A DNA stretch of 64,000 nucleotides, from the NCBI GenBank assembly GCA_934718135.1, contig CAKUZW010000003.1, positions 186,001-250,000 on the forward strand, given 5' to 3'. The translations under genes and the position numbers were made by a program. The stretch comes from an uncultured Candidatus Melainabacteria bacterium (GTDB taxonomy: Bacteria; Cyanobacteriota; Vampirovibrionia; Gastranaerophilales; Gastranaerophilaceae). The first letter of the stretch is position 1, and each line of letters opens with the position of its first letter. This document shows, one piece after another, positions 38,355 to 47,070 of the stretch. The notes beneath the pieces were generated by a model. The model had not been told where the DNA came from and ran no database searches. It saw only the letters and a list, made by a program, of their open reading frames with translations.

Positions 38355-38973
38355 TCCTGTCGTACTGTTAAATTTGTGTACGATGAGAGATAAAGATACT
38401 GATAGTCAGGGTGTTAGAATTGCGACCAGAAAAATTACAAGATGTTTGTTGTATGAAGCTGCAAAAAATCTTCCGCTTGTTGAACGTGATGTAACGACTC
38501 CATTGACTACTTTTAGAGCAAAGACTGTTGATCCTGATATAAATTTAATTATTTCACCAATATTGAGAGCCGGACTTATCTTTACTGATGAAGCTATTGA
38601 TATTCTTCCTCAGGCTACAATCAGACATATCGGGATGTATAGAGATGAAAAAACACTTAAACCTGTTTGGTATTATAATAAGGTTCCGATGGAAGCTCCA
38701 AATCCTGAAAAATTTTATGTTTATATTACAGATCCAATGCTTGCAACCGGTAATTCTCTATTAGCAGCGATTGATTTATATGCACAAAAAGGTATCCCTG
38801 TTAAAAATATAAAATGTATTTGTATAATTGCGGCACCTCAAGGGATAGAAAATATTCAGAAACATTATCCTGATATTGAAATTATTACGGCTGCAATTGA
38901 TGACCATTTGAATGAAAAAGGCTATATTGTTCCTGGTATGGGTGATGCCGGAGATAGAATTTTTAATACTTAA
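38323..38973 (+). CDS. upp: uracil phosphoribosyltransferase
   Basis: Pyrimidine salvage enzyme making UMP from uracil and PRPP. The 216 residues show ATRKITRCLLYEAAKNLP, ISPILRAGLIF, the PRPP-binding YITDPMLATGNSLLAAI loop and the uracil-binding end AIDDHLNEKGYIVPGMGDAGDRIF, all typical. ATG 38323 is preferred over GTG 38314 because AGGGG lies eight bases before it. The gene begins inside the MCE gene in another frame, which suggests coupling despite unrelated roles. Confidence 0.95.
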   Translation: MNLDKVRVINNPVVLLNLCTMRDKDTDSQGVRIATRKITRCLLYEAAKNLPLVERDVTTPLTTFRAKTVDPDINLIISPILRAGLIFTDEAIDILPQATIRHIGMYRDEKTLKPVWYYNKVPMEAPNPEKFYVYITDPMLATGNSLLAAIDLYAQKGIPVKNIKCICIIAAPQGIENIQKHYPDIEIITAAIDDHLNEKGYIVPGMGDAGDRIFNT

Positions 38974-39092
38974 TTTTGAGTAAATATTTTGTCGATTATT
39001 TTAACAATTGTTAAATTACGTAAATAAATAGCAAATTTCTCTTGTGTTTTGTTTTAGTATGAAAGAGAATACATGAAAAACGGGTGTGTGAA

Positions 39093-41549
39093 ATGTTAGT
39101 AAATAATGCGACAAGATTTCGAATAGACAAGCAACGATACAAGCAGGAGTACATGTCACCAAATTCAGGCAGTCATCTCTCCTCTTCAAATTTCTATTCT
39201 CAAAATTATAAACACGATATTAAGAGACCTTTAAAATCTAATCCTTCAAGCGATTTGAGTTTTAAAGGTCTCTCTTTAGGTTTGTATAAACCGTTAGATA
39301 AAGTTTATAGTAAATCAGAATTTGAAAAATTTGCTGAACAATATTTAGGCAAAATGGGAAAAGAACTTCTTGATGATATTACAATCAAGAATAAAGCTCT
39401 TGCCCATAATTTGATTTCGATTGACCCAAAAGATCCTGATAAAATTATCATAAGTAAGAAAACAATTCCTCACCTTGCCTGGGACGGAATTATTTATCCG
39501 TTCAAAATTCTTCCGGGGGATATGCTCAATGGTACGGTTGAATTGTTGGGAAAAGTTCCCGGATTAAAAAATTGGTCTGACAAAACTCTTCAAAGACCGT
39601 TTTTCAAAAATATCAGACAAAGATCTAAGATAGATTCAAAAATAAATTCTTTGACCGGTTTAGTTACATATCGTGATATGAAACTGGATGAAGCTAAAAA
39701 GGCTTTTGCCAAAAATGCAGGAAAAGATATAAATGCACTAACTAAAGAAGAGTTGGCTCAAATTGCACAAGATGTTGACTCTAAAATGGATTCAAAAGTT
39801 TTTCAAAGTATTCTAAAACAATTTGACCCAAAATCAGGAAATTATGATACAAAACATGAAAGAGCTTTGAATAGATTAGTTTCAGGGTTGCCTCCTGCTT
39901 TGTTCTTAGCTAATGATGCTTACAACTTGTCAAGAATGATGGATGATGATCCAAAAGCTGCAGATCATGAAAGAAAAGTTCGTTTCAAACAAGAAACAAG
40001 CAGAATTTTGACAAGTGGTTATTTGACTCTTATTACAATGGGTGCTTTCCAAAAATTCATTAATAAGTCAAAAGCAGGTATTGTATTAACAACAGGTATA
40101 ACAGTTTTGGTTACTGAAATGTTCTCTCGTTTGTCAAACGGAAAACATATCACAAGATTGTCTCCTGAAAAAGCTAGAGAAATCAATGCTAAAAACCATG
40201 CTCCTGAAGCTGAAATAAAACCTCAAACTGAGAATAAAGGGCAGGTTTCTTCAACCGGTAATCCTCAACAAACCGTTCCTGCGGATAAAAAAGAACAACA
40301 AAAACCATTACTTTCATTTGATACAGTGATGAAGGCTTCTGCTGCAATTTTAGCAGCCGGTTATGCAATCAAGGGATTTAAACATATTCCGATGATTAAA
40401 AATGCTGCACTAAAATATTTTGAAAATATGAAGGCTAAAAATCCTGAAAAATTTGAAAAATTAGGAATAAAAACTTTGGATGCTGATAGTGCGGTTCAAA
40501 ACTTTGAAAGTAAAGTTTTATATAAACCGTTTACTGATGTATATAAAAAATTAACAACACAGGAATTTCATGTTGACCCTAAAAAGTTTGACGAAGTAAT
40601 TAACGTATTAAAAGATTATGATCCAAAATTTGCATCAATGTATGAAAAAGTCGGGAAAGCGACTGCTAAAACAGTTGATGGCAAAACATATCTTGATTTT
40701 GGTACAAAAGATAAGAAAATTAAACCGCTAGTAAACTTCTTTATTGCACCGTTCAAATTTATGTGGAATACAGTAACTCTTCCTTATTGGATGGTTGATG
40801 AAAAATTGATGGCTGTATTTAGAAAATCTAAACCAAAAGCTTCTCCAAAAGATATAGATGCATTGGCTAAGAGTTTTGATAGAATTTGTGCAAAAGCGTT
40901 GGATAAAAATTTAACTAAGGAACAATTCCATGATTATTTGCAAGTTAATTTCTTAAAAGCGTTCAACCTTGATTCTTTATCAAGTGTATCCAACGCAGAA
41001 CTTTCAAATTTAGCTAAAACAGCGGCTTCAGTTGCGACAATTTGGTTCTTGATGACAGATAATTACAATATGGTAATGCTGAAGTCTAACGGTAACGACA
41101 AAGAGGGTGCTGATACTAAATTTAAAGAAAGATTTGTTCAAGAAGGTTCAAGATTGTTCTATCAAACACTTTTGATTGACTTGTTCAACTCAACATTCAG
41201 AAATCAATATAATTCATCTCTACTTGGAATGAGTTGGGTAACTTTAGCTGATACAACTTTGGGTGAAATTTTGACAAGATCATCTGTAGGAACTCCAATC
41301 AAGGCTCATACAAGAGACGAACTTATTGATATTGAAACAAGACAAAATAATTCAACAGGTTTCAAGAAAAAATATTACAAATTTATGCAACGATTGACCG
41401 GTAAACGTTCAATTAAGTCTTACGAAGTTACACCAAAGAATGGTGCTTTGCAAGAGCAATCAACACCTCAAATTCCAAGTATTCCACAATCTAATATAAC
41501 ATTTGTACCGCAAGGAAATGGGACACTTGAAAAAATGATTAAAGGTTAA
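39093..41549 (+). CDS. large unknown protein with hydrophobic segments
   Basis: About 818 residues; I do not recognise it. The N-terminus is polar, with SSDLSFKGLSLGLYKPLDKVYS near residue 50-70. Hydrophobic stretches are seen near residues 270 (LPPALFLANDAY), 310-345 (LTSGYLTLITMGAFQKF, AGIVLTTGITVLVTEMFS), 415 (AAILAAGYAIKGF) and 640-660. A repeated theme is a helix with LxxDxYNxxRMM...KFxQE(T/G)SR (around residues 275-310 and 655-695), suggesting an internal duplication. No catalytic motif. The start may also be GTG 39084; a nine-codon frame (39073-39099) overlaps it. A terminator follows the stop. Confidence 0.7.
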   Translation: MLVNNATRFRIDKQRYKQEYMSPNSGSHLSSSNFYSQNYKHDIKRPLKSNPSSDLSFKGLSLGLYKPLDKVYSKSEFEKFAEQYLGKMGKELLDDITIKNKALAHNLISIDPKDPDKIIISKKTIPHLAWDGIIYPFKILPGDMLNGTVELLGKVPGLKNWSDKTLQRPFFKNIRQRSKIDSKINSLTGLVTYRDMKLDEAKKAFAKNAGKDINALTKEELAQIAQDVDSKMDSKVFQSILKQFDPKSGNYDTKHERALNRLVSGLPPALFLANDAYNLSRMMDDDPKAADHERKVRFKQETSRILTSGYLTLITMGAFQKFINKSKAGIVLTTGITVLVTEMFSRLSNGKHITRLSPEKAREINAKNHAPEAEIKPQTENKGQVSSTGNPQQTVPADKKEQQKPLLSFDTVMKASAAILAAGYAIKGFKHIPMIKNAALKYFENMKAKNPEKFEKLGIKTLDADSAVQNFESKVLYKPFTDVYKKLTTQEFHVDPKKFDEVINVLKDYDPKFASMYEKVGKATAKTVDGKTYLDFGTKDKKIKPLVNFFIAPFKFMWNTVTLPYWMVDEKLMAVFRKSKPKASPKDIDALAKSFDRICAKALDKNLTKEQFHDYLQVNFLKAFNLDSLSSVSNAELSNLAKTAASVATIWFLMTDNYNMVMLKSNGNDKEGADTKFKERFVQEGSRLFYQTLLIDLFNSTFRNQYNSSLLGMSWVTLADTTLGEILTRSSVGTPIKAHTRDELIDIETRQNNSTGFKKKYYKFMQRLTGKRSIKSYEVTPKNGALQEQSTPQIPSIPQSNITFVPQGNGTLEKMIKG

Positions 41550-41571
41550 TCAGAGTTTATATAAGTTCAAT

Positions 41572-41604
41572 AAAGTAGGGTGAATTTGCCCTACTTTATT
41601 TTTT
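41572..41604 (+). terminator. terminator after the 821-residue gene
   Basis: AAAGTAGGG-TGAATTTG-CCCTACTTT followed by ATTTTTTG. Confidence 0.85.
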
Positions 41605-41706
41605 GTATTCTTAATATTGTTTACATTTTGGCAAATTTTATTAAAGATATTTTTTCCACTTTCCGATATATGGATTATAAGTGTGTAAAAAATAATGGAG
41701 AGTAAT

Positions 41707-43668
41707 ATGTCAACTCAAGCAGTAGGCGGAAGTTCATCAACAACCGCAAATAAGTCAAAGAATTCAAGACCAACTCAAATTACTGTAAAGCAAGGCGAAA
41801 CATTGGCAATTTTAGCCAAACGGTATTCTATGTCTGTTGATGATTTCATAAAATGGGCAGGTTTAAAGAAAGCTTCTGTTTCAGTTGGTCAGGCAATCAA
41901 TCTTCCTACAGATGCGGTTCCTGACGGTAAAGGTATTATGGCTCTAATTCGGAAGTATGGAATGACTTTTGAAGAATTTGGGAAGTTAAATAATTTGCCA
42001 AAACCTTACCAAGAATATGTCGCATCAAAAGGTGAAAAATTTTATGTAAAACCCAAGAAAACACAGGCAAGTACGGTGAAAACTTCTCAAGTTGGGAAGA
42101 AAACTAAAACTGTATCTAAAGCCAAACCAAAACCAACTTCAAAACCAGCGGTAAAAAATATTCCTCATTCAATGACTAAAAGTGGAGTTTATGCCGGTGC
42201 TGAAGCAGGGGCTGTTGTTGGAACAGTTTTAACCAGATTAAACAAATGGGGCTCAACTTACACTCCAAAGGAATTATCTTCAAAAATTTATGAAAAATCA
42301 GAAGAATATTGGGGTGCTGTTGGAAAACCTGACTTTGACGCTTTAGTAAAAGAAATAAATCCGAAAAATGCGGAAGATGTTATTGTTGCGTACAAACAAA
42401 ATCTTAAAAATAAAGATAAAGAAAGTTTGATAAATACTTTAGCAAGTGAAATCAAGAGTGATAAGAGTGCTAGAAAAGCTGCAGTTATGCATGTATATGA
42501 TTCTTTAGCAAAGGCTAAAAATGCTCCGGCTTCAACTCGTCAAGAATTTAAGACTGAATTAGATAATCAGTTTGGCAAATTGATTGGTATGGTTGATACC
42601 TCAAAAATGGATTCAATAATTGACTCTATGATTTCAACTAAAAAGTCTCAGGGAACAACAAAGACCGCTAATGTAGGAACTTATACACCTGAAAGTAAGA
42701 AAAGTTTAAATGGAGGTTTATCTCCATCCGGAAAACTTAGACTTTCTATTTTGAAATCTGCACAAGATGATTTAGAAAAAGCTTTTTACAATGAAAGAGT
42801 TGATAGTAGAGGGCATAAAGCTCCTTCCTATATTGACCAAATGATTAAAGCTATTAAAAATGATTCAACTTTGTCGCCGGCTCAAAAGGCTCAAAAGATT
42901 GCACTTGCAAAGAAGGCAACAGTTGATGTGTCAAGTGTTTCAAGACCATATCCCGTAATTGATAAAAGTGGTAAAATTGATAACACTCCTAAAGTTACAG
43001 AATTAAAACCAACCGGTAAATCAAACGGTAAGGTCATTATTCTGAATGAAGGGCATGGCGGTTTTACAAGCAATTCTTTTGATGGCGGTGCGTTTTCATT
43101 TTATGAAAAACCGGCAGGTTCTAATAAATATTATCCGATTGAAGAATATCAGGTTGTTAAGCCATATTCAAGAGATTTAGCGAAAAAATTGCAAGCAAAA
43201 GGCTATACTGTTGTGACTTTTGCGGGTGAAGCCGTGAATTTGAAAAACAGAAATACAGTTGCAAATCTTACAGAAAAATATGTTAAAAAGTTTGGCAAAT
43301 CTAATACAATGTTTATTTCACTTCATAGTGATTCCGGAACTGCAAAAGGTTCAGGGGTATTGTATGACCCAAGGGATGAAAAAGATAAAAAACTTGCAGC
43401 TTCAATCAATAATTCTTTGAATAGGCAGTCTTGGGTTAAAGCTAAAACAGATGAACGTCCATTTTGGGGTAAAGATCCAAAAGATGGACAAGAAAAATGG
43501 CTCAATAGTTTGCACGTTTTAACAAAAACTCATGATATTCCGTCAACTCTTCTTGAGATTGAATATTTGGGAGGTGCAAGAGCACTAAATCTTACATCTT
43601 CAAATTATAGAGAACAGTTTGTTAATGGTGCTTTAGAGGGCATTGAAAGTTATTTTAAACAGAATTAA
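41707..43668 (+). CDS. LysM N-acetylmuramoyl-L-alanine amidase
   Basis: A 653-residue zinc amidase that cuts the bond between muramic acid and L-Ala. LysM repeat at about residues 25-67 (TVKQGETLAILAKRYSMSVDDF), a weaker second one to about 115, then a Lys/Thr/Pro-rich linker, a helical middle, and an Amidase_3 domain from about 435. In it, LNEGHGG (His), IEEYQ (Glu), SLHSDSG (His) and LLEIEYLGG (catalytic Glu) match the active site. There is no recognisable signal peptide (MSTQAVGGSSSTTANK), so export must be unusual. Start 41707 follows GGAG by six bases. It is paired with a LysM lysozyme 23 bases downstream. Confidence 0.88.
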   Translation: MSTQAVGGSSSTTANKSKNSRPTQITVKQGETLAILAKRYSMSVDDFIKWAGLKKASVSVGQAINLPTDAVPDGKGIMALIRKYGMTFEEFGKLNNLPKPYQEYVASKGEKFYVKPKKTQASTVKTSQVGKKTKTVSKAKPKPTSKPAVKNIPHSMTKSGVYAGAEAGAVVGTVLTRLNKWGSTYTPKELSSKIYEKSEEYWGAVGKPDFDALVKEINPKNAEDVIVAYKQNLKNKDKESLINTLASEIKSDKSARKAAVMHVYDSLAKAKNAPASTRQEFKTELDNQFGKLIGMVDTSKMDSIIDSMISTKKSQGTTKTANVGTYTPESKKSLNGGLSPSGKLRLSILKSAQDDLEKAFYNERVDSRGHKAPSYIDQMIKAIKNDSTLSPAQKAQKIALAKKATVDVSSVSRPYPVIDKSGKIDNTPKVTELKPTGKSNGKVIILNEGHGGFTSNSFDGGAFSFYEKPAGSNKYYPIEEYQVVKPYSRDLAKKLQAKGYTVVTFAGEAVNLKNRNTVANLTEKYVKKFGKSNTMFISLHSDSGTAKGSGVLYDPRDEKDKKLAASINNSLNRQSWVKAKTDERPFWGKDPKDGQEKWLNSLHVLTKTHDIPSTLLEIEYLGGARALNLTSSNYREQFVNGALEGIESYFKQN

Positions 43669-43691
43669 TTATTGAAAGGTCAAATAAAACT

Positions 43692-44762
43692 ATGCAAGAG
43701 CAAGGTTGGGATATTATCACAAATTTATTGAATTTGTTTTCGAGTTGTTCAAATAGAACAGAAAAAACTCAAAAAACTCATAAACCCAAACAACCGGTTT
43801 TTAATAAAAAGAAAACTCAGCATTCGGGATTTTCAATGATGAGTGATATTTCTGATTCTCAAATTCAGACAGAAAACATGAGAAAAAGATATATCTACAC
43901 AGTCAAAAATCCTGATTACAAAATAAAAAAGGGCGATGTTATTGATGATATATCTAAAAAATTTGGAGTAGAAATTTGTACTATTCTGGATTTAAATAAA
44001 TTGGATGCTGATTCGGCAAAGAGACTTAAACCGGATCAGGTTATTAAAATCCCGCCAACAAGAAAAGTTCGAAATGTCTACAATTTGAATGATGCTGCTA
44101 AAGCATTGGGAGTAAGTGTTGATTTTATTAAAAAGCTCAAAAAAGTTGAAGATAGTGGCAAGCTTGCTTATAATCAATTTCATAATACTCCATATACGGA
44201 TGATGCAGGTGTTGTGACTATTGGTATCGGGCATGCTGTTAAAAAAGGTGATCCTAAATATCTTTCAAATTCGCAAGTTTGTGATTTGTTAGTAAAAGAT
44301 ATGTTGAAGTTTGAAGAAAATTTGTGTTCTTTAATGGGCGGGAAAGCCAAATATGATAAGCTTCCTCAACCGATTAAGGAAGCTTTGTTGTGTTTGACAT
44401 TTAATAAAGGACCGGATGTTGTTAAAAATACTCCCGGACTTTTATATACATTAAAAGTCGGGAAGTATGAAGCAAGTATAAATCTTATGGCTTCGAATAA
44501 CAAATCAACAAATACAGGTTTGGAGATGAGCGGATTGTGCAAACGTAGGCTTTTCGAGCTTTCGATTGCTTCAAAGATTTATAAAGGCGGAAAAATTCCG
44601 CAAAGTAACATAAATACGGCTCAACATGTGTATAACCATGGGGTTAATCTTTTGAGAACTGAATGTAAAAAGAGTGGCAAAAAATTTGAAAATATGATTG
44701 TCGGATACAATAATGATGTTAAAAGCTATTTAGGAGATAGGATTAGGCTGATAACAAAGTAA
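43692..44762 (+). CDS. LysM phage-type lysozyme (GH24-like)
   Basis: A 356-residue muramidase. LysM at about residues 72-118 (YTVKNPDYKIKKGDVIDDISKKFGVEICTILDLN), then a GH24 (T4 lysozyme-type) domain at about 135-310. The catalytic triad pattern is Glu in KKVEDSGKLAYNQF, Asp in TPYTDDAG and Thr in VTIGIGHA. LCLTFNKGPD is also family-like. There is no signal peptide; the N-terminus has LLNLFSSCSNRTEK. Probably co-transcribed with the amidase; together they cut both glycan and peptide bonds. Prophage origin is possible, but no other phage gene is near. The 3' end overlaps the convergent asparaginase by 20 bases. Confidence 0.85.
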   Translation: MQEQGWDIITNLLNLFSSCSNRTEKTQKTHKPKQPVFNKKKTQHSGFSMMSDISDSQIQTENMRKRYIYTVKNPDYKIKKGDVIDDISKKFGVEICTILDLNKLDADSAKRLKPDQVIKIPPTRKVRNVYNLNDAAKALGVSVDFIKKLKKVEDSGKLAYNQFHNTPYTDDAGVVTIGIGHAVKKGDPKYLSNSQVCDLLVKDMLKFEENLCSLMGGKAKYDKLPQPIKEALLCLTFNKGPDVVKNTPGLLYTLKVGKYEASINLMASNNKSTNTGLEMSGLCKRRLFELSIASKIYKGGKIPQSNINTAQHVYNHGVNLLRTECKKSGKKFENMIVGYNNDVKSYLGDRIRLITK

Positions 44763-45705
44763 CTATATCGCCTACTTTATCACCATGAATAGTTGTAATA
44801 TCATGTGAAACATTGATTTTGCCCCAACGAAGATTGTTAATTAAATCGCAAGTTACAATTTCTCTTGCTTGCATATTAGAATCACAAATTTTTACGATAA
44901 AGCCTTCTTCAAGTTCTGTATTTACAACCACACACAATCCGCCTGCACCTACTTTTGCTATGAGGGCATTGGTTTCAGCAATAATTTTTGTGTCTGTTCT
45001 ATTTTCACCACCGATTGTGTAAGCGTGGTTTAGAAATGCATTTTTCAATCTTGAATATTTAGGATTGCAGAACAAGTTCAAATATCCTTTCACAATATTT
45101 GCTAATGGCATAGAGTGAATTGGAACTCCGCAACCATCCTTTGTTATTGGGTATTCGGTTTTAACTTCGCATAGTTCATAAATTTTCTTTTTGATTGCTT
45201 GTTGAAGCGGGTGATTTATGTTGTCGTAGTTATCCATGTCCCAATCATTGAGTTTGCACAATCCAAGCATCATTGCGTGTTTGCCTGAGCAGTTGTTATG
45301 TATTGCACTCGGTTTTTGTCTCTGTAATAGCAATTCTTCTTGTGCGGTTTTTGAGATTGGTTCGTGATTTCCGCATTTTAATTTTTCAGGTGAAATCTCG
45401 AATTTGTTAAGTATTGATTTTACAAGGTTAACGTGTTGCTCTTCACCGGCATGAGATGCTGCACAGATTGCAATTTCTTCCTCTGTTAAATTGAATTTTT
45501 TATCTAATTCATAATCAATCATAAGTGCGGCTTGGAGTGGTTTTGCACAAGATCTTAGAAAGAACGGATAGTTTTTATCTTCTCCAATTCTTTCAATAAC
45601 TCTGTCTTTGTTCGCTCTTACAATGTAGCCAAAGTGTTCTTGTTCTATTAGCCCGTCACGTACAAAGGTAACTATTTTTGCCGGTTCTGTATTAATATTC
45701 ATCAT
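44743..45705 (-). CDS. L-asparaginase II family (Rhizobium AnsA-type) enzyme
   Basis: A 320-residue protein of the thermolabile asparaginase family that is unrelated to E. coli AnsA/AnsB. Characteristic blocks are FLRSCAKPLQAA, CAASHAGE, the Cys/Ser/Lys block HNNCSGKHAMMLG and TKDGCGVPIHSMPL, holding the Ser and Lys residues of the beta-lactamase-like active site and the zinc Cys residues. Hydrolyses asparagine to aspartate and ammonia. It would feed aspartate to NadB and to fermentation. Overlaps the next minus-strand gene by 14 bases. Confidence 0.85.
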   Translation of the reverse strand: MMNINTEPAKIVTFVRDGLIEQEHFGYIVRANKDRVIERIGEDKNYPFFLRSCAKPLQAALMIDYELDKKFNLTEEEIAICAASHAGEEQHVNLVKSILNKFEISPEKLKCGNHEPISKTAQEELLLQRQKPSAIHNNCSGKHAMMLGLCKLNDWDMDNYDNINHPLQQAIKKKIYELCEVKTEYPITKDGCGVPIHSMPLANIVKGYLNLFCNPKYSRLKNAFLNHAYTIGGENRTDTKIIAETNALIAKVGAGGLCVVVNTELEEGFIVKICDSNMQAREIVTCDLINNLRWGKINVSHDITTIHGDKVGDIVTLLSA

Positions 45706-46411
45706 TCTTTTTCACCATTAATAATAATTGACTTAATTTGTTTTTTAATTGTTGATTTTCTTTTTGCAAATCTTCAATTTGTTTTTTGTATTCATCTTCT
45801 GATTTTGAATATTCTTGATTAATTTTAGGGATTTCGTTGTGGTCAAGAATAAATCTTTTCTTTGCTTCGTCTTTGATTGATAAAATTATATCGAGTTGTT
45901 TTTGACTTATTAACCCCATATCAACAAGTGATTGTCCAAATTTTTTATTTTCGGTTTTATTGGTTTCAACAGCTCTATCTAAATCGGATTGAGTAATTAT
46001 TCCACCTTGGACAAAGTATTCACCTGTTCTGTATTTCCCTGCTAAAAATCCTGCGATATTTAGGATTTGAGAGTTGTCAGGGATTTGCAAGTAACCTTCA
46101 TCAACACAAAACAGAAAATAATTTGCAATTTCTTCCATTGACATGTAAGTGTTTAGTACAATTTCAGAAATACTTGCATCTCTATCGCAGTAATCTAAAA
46201 TGTTATAAATGTTTTCATCGAGGTTTGATTTTTTATAATCAAGTTCGCATTTGCCTTTGTATGTTAATACAGGTTTGTATGTTGCAAATACATAGGCTAA
46301 ATCATTATCCTTATCAATTTCTTGAGATAGTTTGATATAAATAATTTCTTTTATCCAAGAAGGAAATTTTGAAATTTTTTCTAAAAATTGTGTTAAAAAG
46401 TTTCTTTGCAT
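45692..46411 (-). CDS. MshEN/GspE N-terminal-like protein with coiled coil
   Basis: A 239-residue protein. Residues 115-170 (YRTGEYFVQGGIITQSDLDRAVETNKTENKKFGQSLVDMGLISQKQLDIIL) carry the pattern G..L...G.I....L..A......+.G..L...G.I....L seen in the N-terminal domain of GspE/PilB/MshE ATPases; no ATPase follows. The last 40 residues are a coiled coil (QIEDLQKENQQLKNKLSQL). The first 100 residues may be a PatB/DUF4388-like helical domain. In MshE this domain binds c-di-GMP, which is possible here but not shown. A link to the pilins in the window is inference. Confidence 0.65.
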   Translation of the reverse strand: MQRNFLTQFLEKISKFPSWIKEIIYIKLSQEIDKDNDLAYVFATYKPVLTYKGKCELDYKKSNLDENIYNILDYCDRDASISEIVLNTYMSMEEIANYFLFCVDEGYLQIPDNSQILNIAGFLAGKYRTGEYFVQGGIITQSDLDRAVETNKTENKKFGQSLVDMGLISQKQLDIILSIKDEAKKRFILDHNEIPKINQEYSKSEDEYKKQIEDLQKENQQLKNKLSQLLLMVKKNDEY

Positions 46412-46461
46412 AAGTTACTCTCTATAATCGAATAATATTCTATCATTAAATTTGAATTAGT

Positions 46462-47061
46462 TCAATTATTAATTATTTTATTTAAGAGTTTTTGAGCCGG
46501 AGAATATTTTGGCAGAATTTCTAAACATGTGTTTAGGGCTTTTTTACTTTTTTCAACATCATTTTCATTATAATAGTAGATGTATCCTAACAGATAGTGA
46601 AGTTCAGGGTCATTGTAGAACTTGTCCTTTGCTCGTCTTAGGAAAAACATTGCTGCAGGCATGAGATTGTTTGCCCAAAAAGCTCGCCCTATGAATTTGT
46701 AGCATTCAGGGTTGTAAAAAGCCATGTAGTCTGCATATCTTATAATATCTTCAACGTAGTCGCCTTTGCAGTATAAGATTAAGATGCTCAAATCTATTTC
46801 TAAAAAATTTCTGATTTCAAAATATGTCGGATGAATTAAGACTTCACCATTAATAAGTTGAAGTAAGAACAACCCCCAGTTTGCACGAATATCTGTTTCG
46901 ATTGCATTTTCAAAAAATTCTTTAGCTTTTTCTATTTCATCAGATATCAAACAGCAATAACCGGCTTCAACAAAATAGTTGTTGTTCTCAAAAAATGATT
47001 TACAACCTTCTATTCTTCCTGATAAAAAGTCTTGTTTTACCTGTTCATATTCAACTGTCAT
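46462..47061 (-). CDS. TPR-like protein
   Basis: A 199-residue soluble protein of alpha-helical repeats: YCCLISDEIEKAKEFFENAIET, RANWGLFLLQL, FIGRAFWANNLMPAAMFFLRRAK and LHYLLGYIYYYNENDVEKSKKALNTCLEI fit TPR-type units. No signal peptide, no catalytic motif. It stands between the MshEN-like gene and the secreted TPR gene on the same strand, with nine bases between it and the latter's stop. Probably an adaptor in the same system as its neighbours, which is inference. Confidence 0.7.
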   Translation of the reverse strand: MTVEYEQVKQDFLSGRIEGCKSFFENNNYFVEAGYCCLISDEIEKAKEFFENAIETDIRANWGLFLLQLINGEVLIHPTYFEIRNFLEIDLSILILYCKGDYVEDIIRYADYMAFYNPECYKFIGRAFWANNLMPAAMFFLRRAKDKFYNDPELHYLLGYIYYYNENDVEKSKKALNTCLEILPKYSPAQKLLNKIINN

Positions 47062-47070
47062 AATTTTTTA

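Noticed and set aside
41707..44762. Prophage
   Set aside because: A phage-type lysozyme fold is present, but no capsid, tail, integrase or holin gene is near and the flanks are housekeeping genes.
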